A stretch of DNA of 48,222 bases from JASGDC01 sp047606545. Lineage in GTDB: Bacteria; Actinomycetota; Actinomycetes; Actinomycetales; Micrococcaceae. Under the pieces are notes generated by a model that saw only the letters and a list, made by a program, of their open reading frames with translations, was not told where the DNA came from and made no database searches. The translations under genes were made by a program, and so were the position numbers. Below, piece after piece: positions 16,050 to 23,942 of the stretch. Position 1 is the first letter of the stretch; every line of letters starts with the position of its first letter. Location of the stretch: the NCBI GenBank assembly GCA_047606545.1, contig JASGEI010000013.1, forward strand, positions 1 through 48,222, written 5' to 3'.

Positions 16050-16195
16050 CATTTCCCTCCCCACGCCTGCGAAGTAAGCTGTCGGATTCGGATGGGAGTC
16101 ACCCGGACAAGTTTCCTTGTCTTCACCCCAAGGCTCTAACTCACGTTAGTGCCGTTGTCCTAGAAGAACGTTTGGTTCCCCCGCTTCTACCAAGT
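16050..16195 (-). ncRNA. Cyclic di-AMP riboswitch (ydaO/yuaA class)
   Basis: On the minus strand the conserved blocks of the ydaO aptamer appear in order: GCGGGGGAACC (about 16174-16184), CTTGGGGTGAA, GGGTGACTCCC, CCGAATCCGACAGCTTAC (about 16074-16091), CGCAGGCGT and GGGGAGGGA. The CCGAATCCGACAGC block is diagnostic. In actinobacteria this class controls cell-wall hydrolases and usually turns expression off when c-di-AMP is high, fitting the downstream NlpC/P60 gene. The outer P1 boundaries are approximate. Confidence 0.93.
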
Positions 16196-16409
16196 ATCAA
16201 TACTGTCAAAGGTAGAGGTAGAATTTGGCGACCTACCTATGACACATTCACTAAAAATTATTTAACGAATATAAATATACTACACGATGTTATTCTAATT
16301 TTCACAGCATTTACCTAAAAAAAGTTTAAAAACTGTGAAAACCCTTAAAATTCAACAATTATTAATTATTAAAAATTGTGACACACCTAATATTTTTGCG
16401 TGCAATTTT

Positions 16410-17087
16410 TTATTTTTGTGATTTTACAAAAATTGCAGCAGAAATCTGTTTATTATAAGTACCACTTTTAGTACCAGCTAATACCGTGCCGTATTCATTT
16501 TGTTCTACAACTTCGATAACTGAACTTGGAACCAGAGCGTTTTTATGCAACAGCTTTAAAGCTTCTTGATTAGTTTGTATACCTTCACTCAACCTTGTAA
16601 TCTGATATTTCCCTGCTGTTGTTTTATCAAGTTGAATGTCATTATCAAAATAGTATGCATCATCCAAACCCAAGTCTTGAAGACCAGGTATTGGATTTCC
16701 GTAAGGAGAATGAGTGATATCAGAAAGAATTTTAACTAGACGCTTTTCAACGCTTTCACTCATTACATGTTCCCAGCGACAAGCTTCATCGTGAATTTCT
16801 TCATAGCCAAGACCAATAACTTCACAAAGTAGTATTTCCGCTAACCGATGCTTACGCATAACTTGGATTGCCTTAGCCTTGCCTTCTTTAGTGAATAACA
16901 AACGGTTATCACCACTTTTTAAGGTGACTAGGCCATTACGCTGCATTCTAGACACATTTTGGAATACCGTAGGATTACTGTGGCCAAGTCTTTCTGATAT
17001 TCGAGCACGCAACGGCACTACTCGCTCTTCTTCAAGCTCCATAATCGTACGCAGATACATCTCTGTAGTATCTATTAAATCAGTCAT
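16410..17087 (-). CDS. dtxR: DtxR, iron-dependent repressor
   Basis: 225 residues; the diphtheria repressor has 226 and the match is plain along the length (LIDTTEMYLRTI, CRWEHVMSESVEKRLVKIL, SPYGNPIPGL). Metal ligands corresponding to DtxR Met10, Cys102, Glu105, His106, His79, Glu83 and His98 are present at 10, 103, 106, 107, 80, 84 and 99. DtxR Glu170, an ancillary-site ligand, appears as Gln171, while Gln173 is kept (Gln174). The recognition helix reads HSNPTVFQNV, with Phe in place of Ser42. A C-terminal SH3-like domain follows. It overlaps the DUF3027 gene by 1 nt (TAATG). It should repress iron uptake genes with Fe2+. Confidence 0.96.
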   Translation of the reverse strand: MTDLIDTTEMYLRTIMELEEERVVPLRARISERLGHSNPTVFQNVSRMQRNGLVTLKSGDNRLLFTKEGKAKAIQVMRKHRLAEILLCEVIGLGYEEIHDEACRWEHVMSESVEKRLVKILSDITHSPYGNPIPGLQDLGLDDAYYFDNDIQLDKTTAGKYQITRLSEGIQTNQEALKLLHKNALVPSSVIEVVEQNEYGTVLAGTKSGTYNKQISAAIFVKSQK

Positions 17088-17434
17088 TACTCTGCCTCTA
17101 TAGTTTCCTCAACGAACTCAGCTTTCTCCTCTTCACTGATACGATCAGACCAAGGAATCCATTTAGGAGCTAATAATGAGCCTTCTGCTGCAACTAATTC
17201 TGTTTCATTCACCAAAATCTCTTTTGATCTAGCATGACGAGACAACACAACTACCCAACACCATCCTGGATATCCAGGAAGTAAGCACTCAAAATAGTGA
17301 CTAACTACACGACGACCTTCTGGCGCCACTTCTATATGTTTTCCAATACTATCCGGTGCAGTAACTGTCTCTAAAACTGCTCGCGCATAATCTTGAGATT
17401 CAGTTAATAATGCGTCAATATTGTGTTTACTCAT
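17087..17434 (-). CDS. DUF3027-family protein
   Basis: 115 residues. The core GWCWVVVLSRHARSKEILV, ELVAAEGSLLAPKWIPWSDR is characteristic of DUF3027, a small soluble actinobacterial family of unknown role that in mycobacteria and corynebacteria also lies near a cold-shock gene. Here it sits between csp (3 bp gap) and dtxR (1 bp overlap), so it is co-transcribed with both. Some family members are about twice as long; this one is a compact version. Confidence 0.88.
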   Translation of the reverse strand: MSKHNIDALLTESQDYARAVLETVTAPDSIGKHIEVAPEGRRVVSHYFECLLPGYPGWCWVVVLSRHARSKEILVNETELVAAEGSLLAPKWIPWSDRISEEEKAEFVEETIEAE

Positions 17435-17437
17435 ATA

Positions 17438-17821
17438 TTAAATGTCTAAATCATCTGCAACAGCACGCAACACACTAGCTACTTTCGCACTAGTTTTGTC
17501 GTCTGGGTAACGCCCTCTGCGTAAACTATTTGAAGTATTATCCAATAACTTAATTAAGTCTTCTACAATTACAGCCATATCATCTGCTGGCTTTCGTTGT
17601 GACTTAACTAATGAAGGATGCCCATCAACCAATTCTGCTGAAAGTACTTGCGCACCTCTACGTCCATCTACAATACTGAAATCAAGCTTAGTTCCAGGCT
17701 TCACATCCCTGATGCCTTCAGGCAATGCTGATGCATGCAAGAATATCTCTTGCCCATCTTCTGCTGTTACGAACCCAAAGCCTTTTTCGCTACTGTACCA
17801 TTTAACTCTGCCAACTGGCAT
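17438..17821 (-). CDS. Cold-shock protein with C-terminal extension (actinobacterial CspB type)
   Basis: 127 residues. The N-terminal OB fold (1-65) carries RNP1 KGFGFV and RNP2 EIFLHAS, and binds single-stranded nucleic acid. A helical tail of about 60 residues, absent from the 67-residue CspA proteins, follows, as in mycobacterial Rv0871-like proteins. Strong Shine-Dalgarno AAGGAAGG before the ATG. First gene of the csp-DUF3027-dtxR operon, divergent from the two-component system. Confidence 0.93.
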   Translation of the reverse strand: MPVGRVKWYSSEKGFGFVTAEDGQEIFLHASALPEGIRDVKPGTKLDFSIVDGRRGAQVLSAELVDGHPSLVKSQRKPADDMAVIVEDLIKLLDNTSNSLRRGRYPDDKTSAKVASVLRAVADDLDI

Positions 17822-17934
17822 ACTTGGACACCTTCCTTAATTTGTTCCTCTTTACTATTGTACTTAAATAAACTCCTATTGTGTCGAGTTATTGATAAAT
17901 ACATAGCCTTTACTCAACATAAACAGGATTAGCA

Positions 17935-17950
17935 TTCAGGGAACTTTCAG
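17935..17950 (+). promoter_or_regulatory. 11-bp direct repeat upstream of the response regulator
   Basis: TTCAG occurs at 17935-17939 and 17946-17950, exactly 11 bp apart and about 22 bp before the start codon. OmpR/PhoP-type regulators bind tandem boxes with 11-bp periodicity, so this may be an autoregulatory site. Confidence 0.4.
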
Positions 17951-17972
17951 TTTTCTATGTGATTATTGTGCC

Positions 17973-18701
17973 ATGAATTCAAATACGACAGAAGCTCGTC
18001 TACTCGTTGTAGATGACGAACCAAATATCCGTGAACTGTTAGCAACTAGCCTGCGCTTTGCAGGATTTGATGTTATATCTGCAAGTACTGGTCGAGAAGC
18101 GCTAGAAAAGGCTGAAACTTATTTACCTGATTTAATCGTACTTGATGTGATGCTCCCTGACATGGATGGTTTCACCGTTACACGTCGCCTTCGAGCTGCA
18201 GGTCGCCATCATCCAGTATTATTCTTAACAGCACGTGATGACAATGAAGATAAGGTTACTGGACTGACTGTTGGTGGCGATGATTATGTCACTAAACCAT
18301 TTAGCCTAGATGAAGTAGTTGCGCGTATTCGTGCTGTGCTACGTCGCACACAGCCTGATGATGCTGACGATGCATTAATTAAAGTAGCAGATTTAGAACT
18401 TGATGATGACGCTCACGAAGTTCTGCGTGATGGGAAAATCATTGATTTATCTCCTACTGAATTTAAATTATTACGCTATTTAATGCTTAACCCAAACCGT
18501 GTACTTTCAAAGTCACAAATCTTGGATCATGTTTGGGAATACGATTTTAATGGCGATGCTTCAATTGTCGAATCATATATCTCATACTTACGTCGTAAGA
18601 TTGACAATGATCCAGATAAAACACCACTTATCCAAACTAAACGTGGTGTAGGCTACCTACTACGCACTCCAGATAAATCAATAGCTTCTAGTAAAATATA
18701 A
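17973..18701 (+). CDS. OmpR/PhoP-family response regulator
   Basis: 242 residues. The receiver domain (9-125) has the acidic pair DDE, phospho-acceptor Asp58 (LIVLDVMLPDMDG), Thr in LFLTARD and Lys in DDYVTKPFS. The C-terminal winged helix (about 135-233) has LSPTEFKLLRYLMLNPNRV and VESYISYLRRKID. The sequence reads closest to mycobacterial PhoP among those I recall, but TcrX-like regulators are similar, so no symbol is given. No Shine-Dalgarno is visible before the ATG. The kinase starts 2 bp after the stop. Confidence 0.95.
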   Translation: MNSNTTEARLLVVDDEPNIRELLATSLRFAGFDVISASTGREALEKAETYLPDLIVLDVMLPDMDGFTVTRRLRAAGRHHPVLFLTARDDNEDKVTGLTVGGDDYVTKPFSLDEVVARIRAVLRRTQPDDADDALIKVADLELDDDAHEVLRDGKIIDLSPTEFKLLRYLMLNPNRVLSKSQILDHVWEYDFNGDASIVESYISYLRRKIDNDPDKTPLIQTKRGVGYLLRTPDKSIASSKI

Positions 18702-18703
18702 GC

Positions 18704-20218
18704 ATGAAAATTGAAAAATGGAAAAGTTGGTCGCTTCGCGCTCAACTACTTACCATTACTTCAGGACTACTAATTATTTCTTTGGTTGCTACAGGTATCG
18801 GTACCGTACTCATCCTTAAAAACTCACTTATGGTTAGAGTTGATAACGAATTAACGGATAACTCACGCCAGCTAGTTAACAACGTAATTAGAGATTCTCA
18901 GACTCATAGTGATGCCACTATCCAGACCTTACCTTCTAATTACGCAATTTTAATTTATGACAATGGTGGGAACTTCAAAGGCTACTTCATCTCTGACATC
19001 AACTATCTAGATCATCCAGATCCAAGTTCAATACTACAAACAAACCTTAACAATTTACGCGGTAAAACTTTTGATATGGATGGCACTGAAAAAAATAGTT
19101 GGGGTTGGCGTGCTACAGTAGTTCAAGTTCCTGGTAGCTATAATACTTATGTAGTAGCCCAAAAGCTGGATATGGTTAAATCTCTTATTAACCAATCACT
19201 TTTTGCAATTTTTGGAGTATCAATATTAGTAATTTTCATCGCGGTTACTAGTGCCTATTTACTAGTTACTAGATCTTTTAAACCACTTGAAGAAATTGAA
19301 GATACTGCTAGAGAAATCTCTAAAGGTAACTATTCTAAACGTCTAGAATTTGAAGACCACCCTGCGCAAGAAATCCAGCAGCTAAGTAACGTAATCAATA
19401 AAATGCTTGATAATATCGAGTCTTCATTCGAAGTTCGTAAAGAATCTGAGGAAAAGATGCGTCAATTCGTAGGAGATGCTAGCCATGAGTTACGCACGCC
19501 ATTGACCACCATCATTGGGTTTTCTGAGCTATATCAAAAAGGTTGGCTTAAAGATGACGAACAGCTCTCTGAAGCGATGGGACGCATTCAAAGCGAATCA
19601 GCCCGTATGAAAGTCTTAGTAGAGGATCTGCTTGATTTGACTCGCCTTGACGAAGAGCGTGTCTACAAACAAGAATATGTAGATTTACGTGACCTAATTG
19701 CAGATGCGATGTCTGACTCTCGTGCTAGCCATCCAGAACGCAAGATTCATCTTGCTTCACTTGCAGGTGGAGCGCCAAAGAGTACTATCGTAGTTGGCGA
19801 CAATCAGCGATTACAACAGGTACTTATAAATCTTTTGACCAATGCTATAAGATACACTCCGGAAGAAACGCCTATCGAGCTAATCACAGATAAAGAAGAA
19901 GTCAATGGAGTTACCAAAGCAGTCATGGAAGTCCGTGACCATGGCCCAGGTATTCCTGAACAAGAAAAAACCAAGATTTTTGGCCGTTTCTATCGCACTG
20001 ATACCTCTCGCTCACGTGAGCAAGGTGGTAACGGTCTAGGTCTTGCAATTGTAATGGCTATCGTTAAAAAACACGATGGCAAAATTGAAATCCTAGATAC
20101 TCCAGGTGGCGGAGCAACTTTCAAAGTCACTTTCCCAATCAAGGAAGAGCCTAAGAAAATCACTCCTACCGATAACGCTCGTGAGGAAAAACAAAGTACT
20201 AAGACGCAAACAGCCTAG
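18704..20218 (+). CDS. Sensor histidine kinase
   Basis: 504 residues. Membrane helix 1 (about 14-38), an extracytoplasmic sensor domain (about 39-163), membrane helix 2 (about 165-189), HAMP (190-243), HisKA with phospho-acceptor His261 in GDASHELRTPLTTI, and HATPase with N box (LINLLTNAIRYT), G1 (DHGPGIP), F box and G2 (GGNGLGLAI). It phosphorylates the regulator encoded upstream. The last 20 bp overlap the convergent WXG100 gene. The signal sensed is unknown. Confidence 0.96.
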   Translation: MKIEKWKSWSLRAQLLTITSGLLIISLVATGIGTVLILKNSLMVRVDNELTDNSRQLVNNVIRDSQTHSDATIQTLPSNYAILIYDNGGNFKGYFISDINYLDHPDPSSILQTNLNNLRGKTFDMDGTEKNSWGWRATVVQVPGSYNTYVVAQKLDMVKSLINQSLFAIFGVSILVIFIAVTSAYLLVTRSFKPLEEIEDTAREISKGNYSKRLEFEDHPAQEIQQLSNVINKMLDNIESSFEVRKESEEKMRQFVGDASHELRTPLTTIIGFSELYQKGWLKDDEQLSEAMGRIQSESARMKVLVEDLLDLTRLDEERVYKQEYVDLRDLIADAMSDSRASHPERKIHLASLAGGAPKSTIVVGDNQRLQQVLINLLTNAIRYTPEETPIELITDKEEVNGVTKAVMEVRDHGPGIPEQEKTKIFGRFYRTDTSRSREQGGNGLGLAIVMAIVKKHDGKIEILDTPGGGATFKVTFPIKEEPKKITPTDNAREEKQSTKTQTA

Positions 20219-20489
20219 CATTACTTTCTTCAGTGGCAGCATATTGCTGCCCTGCTAGGGTTAATTGTCCATTAATCTGCTCCAAGCTTTGTTCTACTTG
20301 CCGTTGTGCTGTATTCCACTGCTGCATCACATTTTGAAACATCTGCGCTGCTTGTCCAGTCCATGTTGCTTGTAATTCAGTCAAATGAGCTTGCATGCCA
20401 TTTAACTCTTGGCGCACACTTTCGACAGAACTTCGAACTTTTTCAGTAGCGCCGTGAACTGCTTCTGAATCTACTTGATAACGAGCCAT
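20199..20489 (-). CDS. WXG100-family (EsxA/EsxB-like) protein
   Basis: 96 residues forming a helix-turn-helix hairpin with Trp43-Thr-Gly45 at the turn and a C-terminal YxxxE signal (Tyr83...Glu87), the features of type VII secretion substrates. There is no signal peptide. Shine-Dalgarno AAAGGG precedes the ATG. No partner WXG100 gene or ESX component is in the window. It sits downstream of groL on the same strand with groL's terminator in between, so it has its own promoter region. Confidence 0.93.
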   Translation of the reverse strand: MARYQVDSEAVHGATEKVRSSVESVRQELNGMQAHLTELQATWTGQAAQMFQNVMQQWNTAQRQVEQSLEQINGQLTLAGQQYAATEESNARLFAS

Positions 20490-20554
20490 TATTTTCCCTT
20501 TCTATGACTTTAATTAATTGCACTTATAGACTCTAGCTAGTTATTAGCACTAAC

Positions 20555-20584
20555 GTGCAAAACACTTAAATTATTGTGCAAAAC
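20555..20584 (-). promoter_or_regulatory. Direct repeats upstream of the WXG100 gene
   Basis: GTGCAAAAC occurs at 20555-20563 and 20576-20584, 21 bp apart (two helical turns), about 65-95 bp upstream of the WXG100 start. This fits binding of a regulator to one face of the DNA. The regulator is unknown. Confidence 0.4.
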
Positions 20585-20620
20585 TAATTACAAATTTTTA
20601 GTGGAGGAAAATTAATTAAC

Positions 20621-20651
20621 AAAAATGGACGCTGGTATTAACCAACGTCCA
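20621..20651 (-). terminator. Terminator of groL
   Basis: Stem TGGACG-x-TGG paired with CCA-x-CGTCCA (one mismatch), 6-nt loop, followed by TTTTT on the minus strand, 22 nt after the groL stop. Confidence 0.85.
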
Positions 20652-20672
20652 TATAAGTTAATAGAACTTTTC

Positions 20673-22301
20673 TTAGAAGCCCATACCGCCACCCATTGGG
20701 TCAGCAGGAGGAGCTACTGGAGCTTCCTTAACCGGCTTATCTGTAACTACTGCTTCAGTAGTTAAGAATAGTCCCGCAATTGAAGCAGCATTCTGTAGCG
20801 CTGAGCGAGTAACCTTAACTGGATCATTCACTCCAGCTGCTAGCAAGTCTTCATACTCACCAGTAGCTGCATTTAAGCCGTGACCAGCATCTAAGTTACG
20901 TACCTTATCTACCACGACACCTGGCTCTTCACCAGCATTGAAAGCAATCTGCTTCAAAGGAGCGTCAATAGCTACCTTAACAATATTTGCACCAGTAGCT
21001 TCGTCTCCTTCTAGCTTAAGCTTTGGGAATACCTTCTCACCAGCTTGAATCAAAGCAACTCCACCACCAGCAACAATACCTTCTTCAACTGCTGCTTTAG
21101 CGTTACGCACTGCATCTTCGATACGATGCTTACGTTCAGTAAGCTCAACCTCAGTTGCAGCACCAGCTTTAATTACTGCCACACCACCTGCAAGTTTTGC
21201 AAGGCGTTCTTGCAATTTTTCACGGTCATAATCTGAATCTGAATTATTTAACTCAGTACGGATCTGCTTAACTCGACCAGCAATCTGGTCTTTATCGCCA
21301 GCACCCTCAACGATAGTAGTCTCATCTTTAGTTACCACTACTTTACGAGCTTGGCCAAGCAGTGCAAGGTCCGCATTTTCAAGAGTTAGTCCGACTTCTT
21401 CAGAAATTACCTGACCACCAGTCAAAGTAGCAATATCACCAAGCTGTGCTTTACGACGATCACCAAACCCAGGAGCTTTAACAGCAACAGATTTGAAAAT
21501 TCCACGAATCTTGTTAACTACAAGTGCTGCAAGAGCTTCGCTTTCCACGTCTTCAGCAATAATTACCAGTGGTTTAGAAGTTTGCATTACCTTTTCAAGG
21601 ATGCCAACCAAATCTTGTACATTAGAAATCTTTGAGTTAACAATCAAAATATATGGATCTTCAAGTACAGTTTCTTGACGATCAGTGTCAGTAATGAAGT
21701 AAGCAGATAAGTAGCCTTTATCAAAACGCATACCTTCGGTAAGTTCCAGTTCAAGTCCCATTGTATTAGACTCTTCTACTGTAATTACGCCTTCTTTACC
21801 TACTTTATCCATAGCCTCAGCAATTAAGTCACCAATATTAGTGTCTCCGGCTGAAATTGAAGCAGTAGCTGCAATCTCATCACGAGTTTCGATTTCTTTA
21901 GCTGAATCTAACAATTCTTCAGTAACAGTAGCAACTGCTTTTTCAATGCCACGCTTAATTGCCATTGGATCAGCTCCAGCAGCTACGTTGCGTAGACCTT
22001 CCTTAACTAGAGCTTGAGCTAATACAGTAGCTGTAGTAGTACCATCACCAGCAACATCGTCTGTTTTCTTTGCTACTTCTTTAACTAACTCCGCGCCAAT
22101 TTTTTCAAATGGGTCATCAAGATCAATCTCTCGAGCGATTGACACACCATCATTGGTAATTGTTGGTGAACCCCATTGCTTTTCTAACACCACATTGCGG
22201 CCCTTAGGGCCTAGGGTAACTTTAACTGCATCAGCAAGCGTGTTAAGGCCTTTTTCAAGACCACGTCGTGCTTCTTCATCAAAGCTAATAAGTTTTGCCA
22301 T
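20673..22301 (-). CDS. groL: Chaperonin GroEL (Hsp60)
   Basis: 542 residues, full length. It begins MAKLISFDEEARRGLEKG, has the ATP-site segments KVTLGPKGRNVVLEK and DVAGDGTTTATVLAQ, and ends in a short MGGGMGF tail rather than a His-rich tail, as in the essential GroEL2 of Mycobacteriales. No groES lies beside it, which is usual for groEL2. Shine-Dalgarno AGGAAGG is well placed. The upstream region holds a large dyad instead of a recognisable CIRCE element. Location: cytoplasm, as a double heptameric ring. Confidence 0.98.
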   Translation of the reverse strand: MAKLISFDEEARRGLEKGLNTLADAVKVTLGPKGRNVVLEKQWGSPTITNDGVSIAREIDLDDPFEKIGAELVKEVAKKTDDVAGDGTTTATVLAQALVKEGLRNVAAGADPMAIKRGIEKAVATVTEELLDSAKEIETRDEIAATASISAGDTNIGDLIAEAMDKVGKEGVITVEESNTMGLELELTEGMRFDKGYLSAYFITDTDRQETVLEDPYILIVNSKISNVQDLVGILEKVMQTSKPLVIIAEDVESEALAALVVNKIRGIFKSVAVKAPGFGDRRKAQLGDIATLTGGQVISEEVGLTLENADLALLGQARKVVVTKDETTIVEGAGDKDQIAGRVKQIRTELNNSDSDYDREKLQERLAKLAGGVAVIKAGAATEVELTERKHRIEDAVRNAKAAVEEGIVAGGGVALIQAGEKVFPKLKLEGDEATGANIVKVAIDAPLKQIAFNAGEEPGVVVDKVRNLDAGHGLNAATGEYEDLLAAGVNDPVKVTRSALQNAASIAGLFLTTEAVVTDKPVKEAPVAPPADPMGGGMGF

Positions 22302-22337
22302 TATAAAGATGCCTTCCTAATATTTTGAGGTAAAAAG

Positions 22338-22385
22338 CAAATTGATTTTAAGTTCTCAAAACAACGAGAACACAACTCAATTTTG
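22338..22385 (-). promoter_or_regulatory. Nested dyad in the groL upstream region
   Basis: GTTCTC (22352-22357) pairs with GAGAAC (22366-22371), and AAATTGA (22339-22345) with TCAATTT (22377-22383), around almost the same centre, 36-84 bp before the groL ATG. It matches neither CIRCE (TTAGCACTC-N9-GAGTGCTAA) nor HAIR (CTTGAGT-N7-ACTCAAG). It could be an operator or a 5' leader hairpin. Confidence 0.4.
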
Positions 22386-22424
22386 ACCGAAATACCAATT
22401 TTTTTCAAGTTAAATATTGTTAAA

Positions 22425-22952
22425 TTACTGCGCTACGATTACAGTGATTGGTCTTGGGAAATCCTGAGTTTGAACAGCTGGAATACCTAAAGTATTAGCA
22501 ATATCCTGTGCTGGAGCTAAATACTTAACATCACTATAATAGACACCTGCTGGTGGAATTATGATATTAGCTGGGTAATCGCCTGCATAACTAACTGTAT
22601 AACCACTATTTGTAAGAGTTTGTGAAGCGTTTACTGCAGCAGCTCCTCCAGGTATTCCAATATTAAAAATTGCAACAGGAGTAGTTTTATCAATTTGTGG
22701 TGCAGATGGCACAGAAGTAGCTTGTTTTTGGGTAGTTTCTTTTTCACCTTTGTGATTATTTATCACAATCTTTGAAACTCCAAATAGCCCAATACCAAGA
22801 ATTAAGCCTAGTGCTCCCAATTTATAGAAAAAACCATCAAGTGGTTTTTTGGAAATACTTGCTACCACTCCTGTTTGTGATGCGGTGGAACGAAATTTAC
22901 CAACGTAATTAGGGTCATCAACAATCTCGTCAAACTCATCGCGGAAGTTCAT
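22425..22952 (-). CDS. LytR_C-domain membrane protein (VirR/Cei-like)
   Basis: 175 residues. A short cytoplasmic N terminus, one membrane helix (about 41-63, LGALGLILGIGLFGVSKIV), a linker rich in Lys, Thr and Pro, and an extracytoplasmic LytR C-terminal domain (about 90-175: VAIFNIGIPGGAAAVNAS, followed by GIPAVQTQDF). The order DUF3263 - LytR_C upstream of groEL matches Rv0430-Rv0431 (VirR) of M. tuberculosis, where VirR supports envelope integrity and vesicle release. It overlaps the DUF3263 gene by 17 bp. Confidence 0.88.
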   Translation of the reverse strand: MNFRDEFDEIVDDPNYVGKFRSTASQTGVVASISKKPLDGFFYKLGALGLILGIGLFGVSKIVINNHKGEKETTQKQATSVPSAPQIDKTTPVAIFNIGIPGGAAAVNASQTLTNSGYTVSYAGDYPANIIIPPAGVYYSDVKYLAPAQDIANTLGIPAVQTQDFPRPITVIVAQ

Positions 22953-23178
22953 TATTACCCGTCCTCAATGCTACTCGCTTCTCCCTGACAGCACGTAAAC
23001 GCTTAACTAAAGCTGGAGAGTACTCCAGTGCTTCTCTGCTATCAATAAGTCGATTTAACAACATATAGTATTTAGTTACTGAAATTTCGAGTTCATCCTT
23101 AATTTTAGCTTCTTTTTCAGCAGGGTTACGCCATTTATGCTTCTCAAAATCTAAAATCTGACGACTCAATTTTTCCAT
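22936..23178 (-). CDS. DUF3263-family small protein
   Basis: 80 residues, basic, mostly helical, with the family core ILDFEKHKW, EISVTKYYMLLNRLIDS and LVKRLRAVREKR. The helix-turn-helix-like pattern suggests DNA binding, but no function is established. A TTG at 23202 could extend it by 8 codons. I prefer the ATG at 23176-23178 because GAGAAAGAG lies 7 nt upstream and the family starts at this point. Co-transcribed with the LytR_C gene. Confidence 0.82.
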   Translation of the reverse strand: MEKLSRQILDFEKHKWRNPAEKEAKIKDELEISVTKYYMLLNRLIDSREALEYSPALVKRLRAVREKRVALRTGNNELPR

Positions 23179-23252
23179 CAAATACTCTTTCTCTATTTTC
23201 AAGCCTACTATAAAGCTTTTAAGATTTACACAGCAAATTAAGAATGGCTAGA

Positions 23253-23258
23253 TATACT
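23253..23258 (+). promoter_or_regulatory. -10 element of ung (leaderless transcript)
   Basis: TATACT ends 7 nt before the ung ATG and there is no Shine-Dalgarno, which predicts a transcript that begins at or next to the start codon. A clear -35 is not visible. Confidence 0.55.
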
Positions 23259-23265
23259 TAACTAA

Positions 23266-23940
23266 ATGACGCAAACTTTTTTTGAACATTCTGCACACCC
23301 TAGTTGGGTTGCAGCATTAAAACCACACCTTGATAAAATTGCTGCAATAGAAGCAGAAGTACACAAACAAGCAAAAGCTGGAAAAACTATTTTACCCATA
23401 GCTCAGAATACTTATCTTGCACTTTCTCGACCGATACATGAAACAAAAGTACTTATTTTAGGACAGGATCCCTACCCTACCCCTGGCCATGCAATTGGAC
23501 TTGCTTTTTCGACAGCCCCAGAAGTGCGTCCTTTACCTAAAAGCTTGATCAATATCTACAACGAACTCGAAGCAGATTTACATATACCACCTGCTGAAAG
23601 TGGTGATTTACGACCGTGGCAACAACAAGGCGTGATGTTACTTAATACTGCTCTCACAGTAGAAGCAGGTAATGCTGGTGCCCACAGTAAACTATGGAAT
23701 AACTTCACTGCTGAAGTTATTCAAATTTTGAATAGTAGAGAACAACCACTAGTTTCAATTTTATGGGGTCGTCATGCACAAAACTACGAGCCCCTATTAA
23801 AGAAACATCCGATTATTAAATCTGCACATCCATCACCACTATCTGCTCATCGTGGTTTCTTTGGCTCAAGACCTTTTAGTAAGTGTAATGAATTACTTGA
23901 ACAACAAGGTACTGCACTGATTAATTGGCGATTACAGTAA
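23266..23940 (+). CDS. ung: Uracil-DNA glycosylase, family 1
   Basis: 224 residues. It removes uracil from DNA in base excision repair. The water-activating motif is GQDPYPTPGHAIGLAFS (Asp68), with Pro where many relatives have His, as is common in actinobacteria. The leucine-loop motif HPSPLSAHRGFFG is near the C terminus, and LLNTALTVE matches the family core. Its 3' end faces the PTS-like gene with a 2-bp gap. Confidence 0.97.
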   Translation: MTQTFFEHSAHPSWVAALKPHLDKIAAIEAEVHKQAKAGKTILPIAQNTYLALSRPIHETKVLILGQDPYPTPGHAIGLAFSTAPEVRPLPKSLINIYNELEADLHIPPAESGDLRPWQQQGVMLLNTALTVEAGNAGAHSKLWNNFTAEVIQILNSREQPLVSILWGRHAQNYEPLLKKHPIIKSAHPSPLSAHRGFFGSRPFSKCNELLEQQGTALINWRLQ

Positions 23941-23942
23941 AT

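Noticed and set aside
15887..16318. Plus-strand open frame of 143 codons and a nested one at 15933-16139
   Set aside because: They lie antisense to the c-di-AMP riboswitch; the sequence is constrained by the aptamer, has no Shine-Dalgarno and no protein-like pattern.
20540..20575. A CIRCE element near TTAGCACT
   Set aside because: Only the left half matches; the right half does not read GAGTGCTAA, and the site lies upstream of the WXG100 gene, not groL.
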